DNA of 64,000 bases from Alteromonas sp. BMJM2 (GTDB taxonomy: Bacteria; Pseudomonadota; Gammaproteobacteria; Enterobacterales; Alteromonadaceae): positions 175,058 through 239,057 of the forward strand of contig NZ_JAPVOT010000006.1 in NCBI RefSeq assembly GCF_027257845.1, in the 5' to 3' direction. The position numbers and the translations under genes are program-made. The number at the start of each line of letters is the position of its first letter. Position 1 is the first letter of the stretch. The notes beneath the pieces were generated by a model. It made no database searches and was not told where the DNA came from. It saw nothing but the letters and a program-made list of their open reading frames with translations. Of the stretch, positions 1 to 10,099 are shown in pieces.

Positions 1-1425
<1,425 letters not shown>

Positions 1426-1554
1426 TTAAGCCAGAAACATGAGTAAACGTACGCAGAGTTCATCTGCAACGCAAGGTAAAAAGATGGTAGCAGGGCGATT
1501 TAATCCTGGCAACGACGTTGACCCGTTGCCGCCCCTACTCTCTATTCATATATC

Positions 1555-2136
1555 TTAATCGAGAAGGAAATCTGCAATGCCAGGTAAATGATTTTCATAA
1601 CCCACAAAGCTGTGATCTCCCCCTTCCTCTATGACTAATTCGCTTAGGGCGTACTTTGCGGCGGCCAATCTATAGTCGAGGGTTTCATCATCGGTTTGCA
1701 GCAACACCTTATACGCTTTTTGCTCGCTCAGCGTGTTGGCATCTAGTGCTCTAATCACATCAATATCGGATGCTTCAATAGTAAACTTTTCACCGCTGTA
1801 AGGATTAACATGAGGGCCGATAAACTGCTGAAGCAGTTCGTAAGGTCGCACTGCTGGGTTAATCAACACAGCTCGCCCCGAATACTTTTCAATTAAAAAC
1901 GTGGACAAATAGCCGCCCATTGAACTACCAATGACTTTAAGGCCGTTGGTTAAAAGCGCTGGCGTTTGCTCAATTAACGCGGTGAGCTGTGCTTCTACCT
2001 TACTCGGAAAATTAGACAGCGCAGGAATATGAACCTGAACGTCTGGATGATGGGCAGCAAAATAGTCTTTGGTTGCCTGCGCCTTAACCGATGATGGAGA
2101 ACTTAGAAATCCATGAAGATACAAAATGTGCTGCAT
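1555..2136 (-). CDS. yqiA: YqiA-family esterase
   Basis: A small alpha/beta-hydrolase esterase of the YqiA (UPF0227) family, 193 residues, the family's usual length. Seen directly: LYLHGFLSSP near the N-terminus (oxyanion-loop region), the nucleophile elbow GSSMGG with Ser72, an acidic pair at 149-150, and His175 in GGDHSF as the catalytic histidine. An in-frame start seven codons upstream exists, but the ATG at 2136 begins MQHILYLHGF as in other YqiA proteins and has AGGGA about nine bases upstream. It sits between cpdA and parE as in E. coli, about 140 bp before the parE start. The physiological substrate is not known; palmitoyl-CoA and p-nitrophenyl ester hydrolysis are reported for the family. 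Confidence 0.9.
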   Translation of the reverse strand: MQHILYLHGFLSSPSSVKAQATKDYFAAHHPDVQVHIPALSNFPSKVEAQLTALIEQTPALLTNGLKVIGSSMGGYLSTFLIEKYSGRAVLINPAVRPYELLQQFIGPHVNPYSGEKFTIEASDIDVIRALDANTLSEQKAYKVLLQTDDETLDYRLAAAKYALSELVIEEGGDHSFVGYENHLPGIADFLLD

Positions 2137-2244
2137 GTTGCGTCCCTGTTTGTACAATAAAGTGGTGTTTGTTGAATGTTATTTTTAAAATATGCTTTGG
2201 TAAAAAGCCGTCTTATGTAAAAGACATACTCTTTTTTATTGCGA

Positions 2245-3027
2245 TTAACTTAGTCTTTTAATACTCACCGAGGCCTCGCCATCGTCATAAAGACAAATCT
2301 GATGATACCCAGGCTGTTCGTTACTCACACCGAAATCAGCTTGCATTGCCCATTGCCAGCAGCTTGAGGGGCACCCGAAACTATTAACGTTGTCTCTGCC
2401 TACTTGCTGCCTAAGTGGAGAGTGCACGTGCCCGTGAATAATATGGTTTATTACCTTCACACTATCTAGCCACTCAATTAAACGTTCTGCATTCACTAAG
2501 TTATGCTTATCCATCCAACTATTTGACGGCAAAATATGATGATGAAGGGCAAGCAAATGATGTTGATGCGTTTGAGCGCTAAGCGCGCGTTCAATGCATG
2601 TGAGCTCAAGGGTGTCTATTTCTCCCTGCGCTCCTTTGGCCATTTGCTTTGGCCGAGTATCTAGGCCGTGAATACACCAATTGCCAATATGAAGTGGTGA
2701 GTCAGCCAACAGCATGTGTGGTGCTAAATATTCGTCATAATGGGGGTTTGCGTCGTGGTTACCAGCAATGACATACCAAGGTACATCCACAAAGCGTTCC
2801 ATTAAATCGAGAAAATGGGTATAGCTTGCAGGGGAGTCATCGCCACTGATATCACCGGTAACTAACACCACATCAGCCGCATCTGGTGACACTTTTTCCG
2901 TATTGCCGCTTTGGGCTAGCTGCCTAAGAAGGCGTTCTAACGAATGATAGGGAGAAATACCGCCATAGCCCTTTCTTGAAGTGTCTTGCAATAAATGGCA
3001 GTCGCTAAACTGTATTACTGTTTTCAC
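2245..3027 (-). CDS. cpdA: 3',5'-cyclic-AMP phosphodiesterase CpdA
   Basis: A class III cAMP phosphodiesterase, a calcineurin-like metallophosphoesterase that lowers cytoplasmic cAMP and so tunes CRP activity. All metal-binding blocks are present in order: D9-x-H11 (SDCH), GDISGDD, GNHD, the HHH segment around the first third-to-half of the C-terminal part, and GHVHS. Its 260 residues match the family (E. coli 275). The GTG start overlaps the yqiB stop (GTGA), so the two are likely translationally coupled. It lies in the nudF-yqiB-cpdA-yqiA-parE array. Assignment to cpdA rather than another metallophosphoesterase rests on both motif spacing and the conserved neighbourhood. Confidence 0.93.
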   Translation of the reverse strand: MKTVIQFSDCHLLQDTSRKGYGGISPYHSLERLLRQLAQSGNTEKVSPDAADVVLVTGDISGDDSPASYTHFLDLMERFVDVPWYVIAGNHDANPHYDEYLAPHMLLADSPLHIGNWCIHGLDTRPKQMAKGAQGEIDTLELTCIERALSAQTHQHHLLALHHHILPSNSWMDKHNLVNAERLIEWLDSVKVINHIIHGHVHSPLRQQVGRDNVNSFGCPSSCWQWAMQADFGVSNEQPGYHQICLYDDGEASVSIKRLS

Positions 3028-3476
3028 GCTTCAGAGGTTACCCTTGGTGTGTGTTTTAAACAAAAATCTAACCACTCAGCCAGAAAGATGTTCACCATCT
3101 GCTTCTCGTTTCGCTGGCGCATCTTCAAATTAGGATACTCATAAGAAGGCTCTAGCGCGCCCGTATTTTGGCTATTAATCACTTCAGCCAGTCTGGCGTC
3201 ATGGTACAAACGCACTGTCATCGACGGAGTTAAGTAATCCGGCATGTCTTTTGTGGTTTGCTTGATACTTAACGAGCTGGTGTAGCGAGATGACTCAACT
3301 ATTTTAATTTCGTACGCTAAATGCTTACCAATCGAGAAACGATAGCTCAAGTCTTCCGTATCGCAATCGGGCAAAATACGCAGAATGTGCGCATAGTTCA
3401 CCTCGCATACTGCCTGCATGGTAGGAAGATGAGGAATGTATTTTCGTTGTGTACGATAAGTCACGGTGTTTTCCAC
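3024..3476 (-). CDS. yqiB: DUF1249 family protein YqiB
   Basis: A conserved small cytoplasmic protein of unknown function (DUF1249). Hallmarks are CEVNYAHILRILPD, the ESSRYTSSLSIKQT segment, PSMTVRLYHDARLAEV and a C-terminal LAEWLDFCLKH, all close to E. coli YqiB as I recall it. It starts at a GTG that overlaps the end of nudF by 16 bases and ends overlapping cpdA; a second in-frame GTG four codons later has a slightly better upstream purine stretch, so the exact start is uncertain. No signal peptide, membrane segment or catalytic motif is visible. The tight overlaps on both sides suggest co-expression with the nucleotide-related enzymes nudF and cpdA, but give no function. Confidence 0.9.
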   Translation of the reverse strand: MENTVTYRTQRKYIPHLPTMQAVCEVNYAHILRILPDCDTEDLSYRFSIGKHLAYEIKIVESSRYTSSLSIKQTTKDMPDYLTPSMTVRLYHDARLAEVINSQNTGALEPSYEYPNLKMRQRNEKQMVNIFLAEWLDFCLKHTPRVTSEA

Positions 3477-4087
3477 TGCTCTAGAAGTTGAGTTTTATGC
3501 ATGAAGAACCATTGTAGCGCAATTAACGCCGCAGCGTTGTCTATGCGACCAGTTTCCAGCCATTCAAGTGCGGTATTTTCTTTGACTCGATGCACCTTGA
3601 TATCTTCAGACTCAGTTTCTAAGCCGTGTATACCCTGTGCCTTAGTGGCATCTGTCTTCGCTATAAAAATATGTAACCTTTCTGTTGTGCCGCCCGGACT
3701 CGATAAATAACTTAATGCTTTGGTAAGATTATCGAGCTCTATTCCCGCTTCTTCCATCGATTCCCGATGACAAACATTTTCTTCAGTTTCGCCCTCGTCA
3801 ATCATGCCGGCAATAATTTCTATCAACCAAGGGCTTGAAGACGTTGGCAATGCCCCAATTCTTACTTGCTCAATAAGTACAAACTCTTGGGTTATTGGAT
3901 CATAAGGCAACACACCGACGGCATGGCCACGCTCAAAAATTTCGCGGCTGACCAAATCGCTCCATTCGCCGTTGAAGCATTTGTGCCTAAAAATGTATCG
4001 ATTCATGGTGAAAAAACCGCGGTAAACTGGGCTAACTTCGGTAATTTCAACGTCATTTGAGGTAAACGAAAGGATTTCCTTGCTCAT
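3461..4087 (-). CDS. nudF: ADP-ribose pyrophosphatase NudF
   Basis: A Nudix hydrolase that splits ADP-ribose to AMP and ribose 5-phosphate. The Nudix box is complete at about residues 94-116: G-x5-E-x7-R-E-S-M-E-E-A-G-I. The motifs REIFERGHAVGVLPYDP upstream and SSPGGTTERLHIF plus IDNAAALIALQW downstream are typical of the NudF/TrgB subgroup. The reading frame can be opened at a TTG at 4108, but the ATG at 4087 gives 208 residues, almost exactly the E. coli length, so I use it. It is the first gene of the minus-strand array, divergent from tolC across about 310 bp, the arrangement also found in E. coli. Confidence 0.93.
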   Translation of the reverse strand: MSKEILSFTSNDVEITEVSPVYRGFFTMNRYIFRHKCFNGEWSDLVSREIFERGHAVGVLPYDPITQEFVLIEQVRIGALPTSSSPWLIEIIAGMIDEGETEENVCHRESMEEAGIELDNLTKALSYLSSPGGTTERLHIFIAKTDATKAQGIHGLETESEDIKVHRVKENTALEWLETGRIDNAAALIALQWFFMHKTQLLEQWKTP

Positions 4088-4396
4088 TTGCTGACACTTA
4101 TGGTTCAAATAGATTTATCATGTAGTCTACATTTGCACACCACACATGTATACGCGTGATAAACGCCGTATTTTAGATGTACAAATAACAGAAAACTCAA
4201 GTTACAAGTCGTTTATATAAAAATAATGAGCGTGGGTAGATCACATATTCTGTTACAGTTAAAGCAATACTGTTACGAGTTTGGACTTTCGGTTTGTGGT
4301 TGATTTTTCATACACTTGGTTTTAACAGGTCGGTGCGATACTTTACAGTGAACACAGTAAGCCGACACAACTCGAACACTACAGGAATACGTAAGC

Positions 4397-5770
4397 ATGA
4401 AACGAACACTTCTATCGCTGGTAATCGGCATGTCGATAACCACGGGCGCGATCGCTGATGACCTAATGCAGGTTTATCAACAAGCACTCGCCAACGACCC
4501 GCTGGTAAACCAAGCGAAAGCGCAACGCAATGCAGCGTTCGAAGGGATAAGCATTAGCAGAGCTAATCTTCTTCCTCAAATTTCAGGCTCAGTAGCCTAC
4601 AACACCTCAACGTCTGAGCGCGCTCAAACCTTAGGTTCGAACGCTGATAATTTACAAATTGTTGTGTTTGAAACCGACGTAGACAGCTACAGCTATGGCT
4701 TACAAATGTCGATGTCGCTGTATGATCATGCGAATTGGCTTGGTTTAAACCGCGCTGAGAAAGTTGCGGAACAAAGCGATGCACAGCTTGCATCCAGCAT
4801 TCAAGACGTTATTGTTCGTACCGTTACCTCTTATTTTGGCGTGCTGCGCGCCAGAGACAACGTTGAATTTGTTGGCGCAGAAAAGCGCGCTATAGAGCGT
4901 CAGTTAGAGCAAACTCGCCAGCGCTTTGAAGTTGGACTAACAGCAATTACTGATGTGCACGAAGCACAGGCAAACTACGACCGTACAGTAGCGCAGGAAA
5001 TTCAGGCTAAAAACGAACTTGAATTCGCACTAGAAGCTCTTCGCGTCATCACCGGTAAATACCACGATAAGCTGTTTGGCCTAAACACAGAGAATTTCTC
5101 TGCGACTATGCCAACGCCAGCTAACGTGACGAACTGGCTAGAAACTGCTGAAGAGAAAAACCTTGCGTTGCTTGTAAATCGCTTCGCAATGGATATCGCA
5201 AAAGAAGATATTTCCATTGCTCGCTCAGGGCACCTTCCAACGCTTTCGTTATCTGCGAATGCCACAAGAAGCAAAGATGAGATTGAAAACCCGGTATTGC
5301 AGTTTGAAACGCCATACCTAGACAGCCAGTCAATCAATGTGTCGCTTAACGTACCCATTTACCAGGGCTCACGAGTCACCTCTCAAACAGACCAGGCTAA
5401 ATTTAACTATGTTGCAGCTAGTCAGGCGACAGAACAGACTTATCGTCAAACCGTACAATCAGTTCGTAGCTCGTTTAACAACGTAAAAGCGTCTATTTCG
5501 ACCATACGTGCGTTAGAGCAATCTGTTGTGTCTGCAGACAGTGCGTTGAAAGCTACCGAAGCCGGGTTCGATGTAGGTACACGTACGGTTGTTGACGTAC
5601 TAGACAGTACTCGTAACTTGTTTGATGCACAGCGTAACCTTGCTGGCGCTCGCTACGACTTTGTACAGTCAGTGATTACGCTTAAGCAGGCAGCGGGAAC
5701 GTTAACAGCAGAAGATGTTGAAATGATTAACCGCGGCCTTAAGCCTGTGGACATGTCATCAGACAGCTAA
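4397..5770 (+). CDS. tolC: Outer-membrane efflux channel TolC
   Basis: The trimeric outer-membrane exit duct used by tripartite efflux pumps and type I secretion. It has a cleavable signal peptide (MKRTLLSLVIGMSITTGAIA, cut before DDLMQVYQQA) and two tandem OEP repeats, each ending in long coiled-coil helices; the first half carries YxQxMSLYDHANW and VRTVTSYFGVLRARDN, the second NVPIYQGSRV and DVGTRTVVDVLDSTRNLFDAQRNL. At 457 residues it is slightly shorter than E. coli TolC (493). It is divergent from nudF and followed by its own hairpin terminator at 5804, so it is probably monocistronic. The pump partners are not in the window. Confidence 0.95.
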   Translation: MKRTLLSLVIGMSITTGAIADDLMQVYQQALANDPLVNQAKAQRNAAFEGISISRANLLPQISGSVAYNTSTSERAQTLGSNADNLQIVVFETDVDSYSYGLQMSMSLYDHANWLGLNRAEKVAEQSDAQLASSIQDVIVRTVTSYFGVLRARDNVEFVGAEKRAIERQLEQTRQRFEVGLTAITDVHEAQANYDRTVAQEIQAKNELEFALEALRVITGKYHDKLFGLNTENFSATMPTPANVTNWLETAEEKNLALLVNRFAMDIAKEDISIARSGHLPTLSLSANATRSKDEIENPVLQFETPYLDSQSINVSLNVPIYQGSRVTSQTDQAKFNYVAASQATEQTYRQTVQSVRSSFNNVKASISTIRALEQSVVSADSALKATEAGFDVGTRTVVDVLDSTRNLFDAQRNLAGARYDFVQSVITLKQAAGTLTAEDVEMINRGLKPVDMSSDS

Positions 5771-5803
5771 GTTAGCTACGCCTGTAGATTTAGCAAGACA
5801 ATC

Positions 5804-5829
5804 AAGGGTAGCGATATGCTACCCTTTTT
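5804..5829 (+). terminator. Rho-independent terminator of tolC
   Basis: Stem AAGGGTAGC / GCTACCCTT with a 5-base loop (GATAT) followed by T's, 33 bases after the tolC stop. Confidence 0.85.
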
Positions 5830-6108
5830 AATGCCTTAAAAAGCGCTGTGTCATTTCAAACCTAATATCAGTGCTACAAAGACGACCTAGCAATGTTAAG
5901 CCATCCTAGCAATTTTTCTTGCAACACGGGTCTCACATCATCGATGATACTGCCCGCCTTATTTTGGATAGATAAAGCGACTAATATAGTGCTCCCGTGA
6001 TTGGCTCGCCCAAGCTGGCTCATTGCGTAACATTGAGCGGCGAATATAAGCACTAAAACTAGCCACTAATTAACTTTAACTTTGTTTTACTTCGAGTGAT
6101 TTTTAAAG
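5830..6108. other. Intergenic region tolC-channel gene
   Basis: No open frame is convincing here. The one visible structure is a perfect 12-bp palindrome, ATCATCGATGAT, at 5937-5948. A promoter for the channel gene must lie in this stretch, but no confident -35/-10 pair was found. Confidence 0.5.
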
Positions 6109-6939
6109 ATGCAAGCCTCTGTACTACAGAATAAATTTGAACGCATAAGAGCCAATAAGTGGTTCGAAATATTTGTTGTTAGCGTCATTGTGGTTTCAGC
6201 CCTTTTGGTAGGCGCTAAAACCTATGAATTGCCCACCGGCATGGCTTCAGTCACGGTTTTTCTCGACTGGTTTATTAGTGCGTTTTTTCTTACTGAAATT
6301 ACCATTCGCTTTCTTGCAGAAAAGCGGAAAATGCATTTTTTCAAAAGCTTTTGGAATTGGTTCGACACCCTCATTGTCATCATAAGCTTAATACCAGCCG
6401 ATGACGCAGAGCTTGCGCTTATCGCGCGTCTAGTCAGAGTATTTAGGGTGCTTAGAATGATATCCATCATTCCAGAGCTGCGTATTCTTCTTGTGTCGTT
6501 AGTTAAAGCGCTACCCCAGCTTGGTTACGTTATGCTGCTGATGTTTATTATCTTTTATATCTATGCAGCCATCGGAAGCACCTTGTTCGAAAACATTAAC
6601 CCCGTGTTGTGGGGCGATATCACCATATCCATGCTCACGTTATTTAGGGTAATGACCTTCGAGGATTGGACCGATGTAATGTACGAAACGCAAGAGGAAT
6701 ACCCGCTAAGCTGGATCTACTATCTCACGTTTATCTTCTTCACGGCCTTCGCGTTTCTCAACATGGTCATTGGTATTGTGGTGAACGTAATGGAGCGAGA
6801 AAACGAAAAAGCGCGAGCAGAAAAACAAGCCGAGCTTCTCGCCGAGCTAGAAGCACAAGGTAATGTTGAACCAACCCTAAAAGACGTCATGGCCGAACTT
6901 AACGAGATTAAGGCGCAGCTCAAACAGGGTGATAAATAG
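6109..6939 (+). CDS. Bacterial voltage-gated cation channel (NaChBac/BacNav family)
   Basis: A one-domain, six-helix ion channel that should assemble as a tetramer in the inner membrane. Hydrophobic helices S1-S6 are all visible. S4 (about residues 104-120) carries Arg107, 110, 113 and 116 at three-residue spacing, the voltage-sensor pattern. S5 and S6 flank a pore loop with the filter TFEDWTD at 183-189, corresponding to TLESW in NaChBac/NavAb. After S6 comes a charged neck and a C-terminal coiled coil (about 218-272), the known tetramerisation element. Length 276 is close to NaChBac (274). The extra acidic residues of the filter make Na+ versus Ca2+ preference uncertain. It stands alone between tolC and a convergent TPR gene. 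The family is frequent in marine bacteria and is linked to Na+ homeostasis and motility. Confidence 0.9.
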   Translation: MQASVLQNKFERIRANKWFEIFVVSVIVVSALLVGAKTYELPTGMASVTVFLDWFISAFFLTEITIRFLAEKRKMHFFKSFWNWFDTLIVIISLIPADDAELALIARLVRVFRVLRMISIIPELRILLVSLVKALPQLGYVMLLMFIIFYIYAAIGSTLFENINPVLWGDITISMLTLFRVMTFEDWTDVMYETQEEYPLSWIYYLTFIFFTAFAFLNMVIGIVVNVMERENEKARAEKQAELLAELEAQGNVEPTLKDVMAELNEIKAQLKQGDK

Positions 6940-7010
6940 TAAACGTTGGTTGTAAGCGGTTGACTGCTAATGGCTTTCACCCTTAGCTATGCTTATTGCC
7001 AAGAGACAAA

Positions 7011-7037
7011 AAGCCACGTTTATTACGTGGCTTTTTT
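7011..7037. terminator. Bidirectional terminator between channel and TPR genes
   Basis: Stem AAGCCACGT / ACGTGGCTT, loop of about 7 bases, T-run on the plus strand and A-run before it, so it can serve both convergent genes. Confidence 0.85.
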
Positions 7038-7086
7038 AGCTAGCGTGTTTAATTAGCACTCATCCATTTCGTACTAATTCATTTAA

Positions 7087-9873
7087 TTATTCGTCAAGGT
7101 TAATACCAAGCTGGGCTCTTAGCGCCTTTGCGCGTTGCTTTGACGCTTCACCCTTAAACTCTCTTGCTAGCAAACGACGCTTCGCTAATGTGGTTTTATC
7201 AAGTTCAGTAAGAAGTTCGACGTGGTTCAAGTACACCTCTTCATTGGCAATCGGTCGCGTTGCTATTTCCTCATACAAAGAAAGCGCAGCGTCATTGTCG
7301 CCTTTAGCGATGTAAATCTGGGCAAGCGTGTCTACGGCATCAGCGTTGTCACTGCGTAAGGCCACGGCTCTTTTTGCTAAGGTTTCTGCTCGAGACAAAT
7401 CATTATCTTCAAACGCTAGGTAAGCAAGGTTATTCAATACCACAAAGTTATCGGGAGTTTGCGCTAATATGGCTTCATAGGTTGCAAGCGCACTTTTTCT
7501 GTCTTGCCTAATTTGGCGCTCTGCCAACAGCATACTGCTTGAAATATCATTCGCATTTTCTGCTACGTGCTTTTCTAAAAAGCTAAGAGCTTGCTCGCCT
7601 TTACCCGACATTTCGTAAGACGCCACTAGCAACATGGCATTGTCAGAGTTTGGCGTGGCGTCGTAGGCAGCTTCAGCATGACTAACAGCTTGCTCTGGCG
7701 CTTTATCAATAAGATGTAAGCGCGCAATAATCCCCCGTACAAACGGCAGCTCTTTCACACCCTCAGCGCTTGCATTGATAATATTCCACGCAGGCTTACT
7801 TTGGCCTATGCGACTGTGAAAATAAGCTTTTAACAAACTAATTTGTGCATCAGGTCGCTTTTCCAACACTCTACTTGCTAACGCCAATCCTTCGGTAAAC
7901 TGTCGTTGCGAGTCTAGGATTAACAACTTGCCTAATACGGCACTTTTATCCTGCGGATAGAACGACAGCCATCGGTCGAAAAAGGTGTCTGCGGCTTTCA
8001 CATCGTTAGCAGCAATGAGCGCCTGCCCTTTTATATTCCAAAACGCCCTAGGCGTTTCTTTATTTCCTTCAACGTTAGCAAGCAGCGCTACCGTTTTATC
8101 AATAGCATTATTGAATGCATAAAGTCGTGCCAGTAATAAACGCATTTCAACAAAATCTGGCGCCTTATCAAGCTCATTCTTTACATGATTAATGACTGGC
8201 TGCACTGCTTTTTGCTCGGCTGCCAAAGCGTACCACATCGTTAAGGCTCTTAAATCTGTTGGATTGTCATCGATAAAAGCGCGAATAAAGGCCGTTGCAG
8301 ATTCGTTGTCACCCTGCGCAATAAGCAATTGAGTACGCGCATAAACCAGCTGTTCTTTGGCCCCTTCCCGCGTACTTGCGTCGTCAAAGTAAGACGCTGC
8401 TTTAGTGAAGTCTCTTTCTACCGTGGCTATGCCACCTAAGTAAACTAGCGGAAGCGCTTCATCTGGGGATTGTTCAACCCACTTTGTTGCCGCCTCTTTT
8501 GCTTTATCTAATTGCTGAGTGGCGATGTAAGCACGCACTAACGTGCTTTGGGTAGTGGCCGACTCTGGTGCCTGATTTACCGCTTCTTCCAAATTAACTA
8601 GCCCTGCTACATCATTAAGCGATAGTTGCAAAACGCCTAAACGAGCGAGGTCTTCTGCAGAGGTACTAATTTCTTGAGAGCGCTCAACCATTTGTTTCGC
8701 CCCCACCATGTTGCCGTCGACAAGCAGTTGGTAGCTTGCCTTAGAAAAAAGCGCGGCGTCTGAGGTTTGCTCACCCTCAACGCGCTCTAAAATTTCTAGC
8801 GCGTTATCGTTTTCGCCTAATTGCAGCATGCTATCTGCTAACATGCGAAGGCCAGGATGATTATCAGGTAAGCTAGACGCAATCATGGTGAGGTGGCGCT
8901 GAGCTGATTCAAAGTCTTGTATCTGATAAGCACTGAAACCCGCGATTAGGCGCACAGCCTGATCGCTTCTGCCGTTTTGTACGGCAATTTCCAAGCGCTC
9001 TAACGCTTGTGCGTAATTGCCCTTGGCTGATTCAATAATACCTTTAAACGTATTTAGCAGCGGGTGACTATCGTTAAGCGCGAGTAATTCTTCTACTACG
9101 GGCTCTGCGGTATCAAGCGCTCGCAGTTCAATTAACAGTGCTGCGTAGGCAAATTTGCTTGCCGTATCGTCTGGGTAGCTTTTGAGGTAATCCCCGTACA
9201 CTACGGCAGCTTTCTCAGGCGCACCGCTTTGTAAATAAAGCTTCGCAAGTTGCTGCAACACGTCTTTATTGGTGGGAGCCTGCTCTCTTAATGCTTCTGT
9301 AGAAGCAATGGCCGCCTCTACATCATTGTTGAGTACGAATACGTAGCTATCGACAAGCCCTTTGTACACTGAGCTGGTATCGATAGTAGATAGGTCGGCA
9401 ATTAACGCTTCCGCCTCTTCTCTTTTATTGAGCTGCAGCAACGCCTGTAGCTTATAAAAACCCACTTCGACAGACTCTACCGCCGTCATGCCCTCTACGC
9501 GATAATCTACCTCTGAAAGGGCATTTTCAGCCCCCGACTGCTGATAGGCAACCGAAAGCAATGGAATGACTTCGCTAGCGGCATAACCAAGCTCCATGGC
9601 TTTGTTGAGTTCTTTTTCAGCTGCGACAAAATTATTGGTTTGTAGATACAGTTTACCGAGTTCGAAACGAGGAGCCGCCGCATTAGGAGATTTCTGAATT
9701 GCATTTTTATATTCGACTATGGCGGCATCAGGCTGCTGCTCGGATACATAGTTGCGGGCGTCAGCCAAATGGCTTTCCATGGATTTTTCACTGCACCCTG
9801 ATAATAGAGCTGTTAGCAAAAGCACAGCTACAGAAGAGCGTTTAAATATTTTATTTGAATTGTTTTTACTCAT
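7087..9873 (-). CDS. PrsT-like TPR-repeat lipoprotein
   Basis: A 928-residue lipoprotein: the signal peptide ends in the lipobox LLSGC (Cys27), followed by continuous tetratricopeptide-like helical repeats to the end. The first repeat region (ADARNYVSEQQPDAAIVEYKNAIQKSP, seen in parts) and the regular spacing of A-x-x-x-Y/F-x-x-A elements fit the TPR-rich PrsT family found with PEP-CTERM/exosortase exopolysaccharide systems (TIGR02917). No exosortase, PEP-CTERM protein or EPS gene is in this window, so the link is by family only. Probable role: periplasmic or outer-membrane scaffold for polysaccharide or protein export. It is divergent from deaD and convergent with the channel gene, i.e. transcribed alone. 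Confidence 0.75.
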   Translation of the reverse strand: MSKNNSNKIFKRSSVAVLLLTALLSGCSEKSMESHLADARNYVSEQQPDAAIVEYKNAIQKSPNAAAPRFELGKLYLQTNNFVAAEKELNKAMELGYAASEVIPLLSVAYQQSGAENALSEVDYRVEGMTAVESVEVGFYKLQALLQLNKREEAEALIADLSTIDTSSVYKGLVDSYVFVLNNDVEAAIASTEALREQAPTNKDVLQQLAKLYLQSGAPEKAAVVYGDYLKSYPDDTASKFAYAALLIELRALDTAEPVVEELLALNDSHPLLNTFKGIIESAKGNYAQALERLEIAVQNGRSDQAVRLIAGFSAYQIQDFESAQRHLTMIASSLPDNHPGLRMLADSMLQLGENDNALEILERVEGEQTSDAALFSKASYQLLVDGNMVGAKQMVERSQEISTSAEDLARLGVLQLSLNDVAGLVNLEEAVNQAPESATTQSTLVRAYIATQQLDKAKEAATKWVEQSPDEALPLVYLGGIATVERDFTKAASYFDDASTREGAKEQLVYARTQLLIAQGDNESATAFIRAFIDDNPTDLRALTMWYALAAEQKAVQPVINHVKNELDKAPDFVEMRLLLARLYAFNNAIDKTVALLANVEGNKETPRAFWNIKGQALIAANDVKAADTFFDRWLSFYPQDKSAVLGKLLILDSQRQFTEGLALASRVLEKRPDAQISLLKAYFHSRIGQSKPAWNIINASAEGVKELPFVRGIIARLHLIDKAPEQAVSHAEAAYDATPNSDNAMLLVASYEMSGKGEQALSFLEKHVAENANDISSSMLLAERQIRQDRKSALATYEAILAQTPDNFVVLNNLAYLAFEDNDLSRAETLAKRAVALRSDNADAVDTLAQIYIAKGDNDAALSLYEEIATRPIANEEVYLNHVELLTELDKTTLAKRRLLAREFKGEASKQRAKALRAQLGINLDE

Positions 9874-9976
9874 GGTAATTCCTTGCCCTATTTCGAAAAT
9901 TCTTCAAAAACTTTATTGTTTTTCTGCCGCCACCCGCAAAACTTGGTCATTATTTCAGCATTATTGTGCAATTTCA

Positions 9977-10005
9977 TGGCAACCTGACCATTATTCGAAT
10001 ATAAT
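9977..10005 (+). promoter_or_regulatory. Putative sigma-70 promoter of deaD
   Basis: TGGCAA, 17-base spacer, TATAAT. The -10 is a perfect consensus and the -35 matches at three positions. Transcription would begin near 10012, giving a leader of about 88 bases before the deaD ATG; cold-shock helicase genes commonly have long leaders. Confidence 0.55.
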
Positions 10006-10099
10006 ATGTTTTTTTGCAACACTGCAGGCACACTTCAACGTTTTTCAGGCGTTACTCTCGTATGCCGCACCCTCCTTACTAATAACATCAGGACCCTTA

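Noticed and set aside
9752..10099. 116-codon N-terminal extension of the DeaD frame
   Set aside because: Crosses the divergent TPR gene start and the deaD promoter; family sequence begins at 10100.
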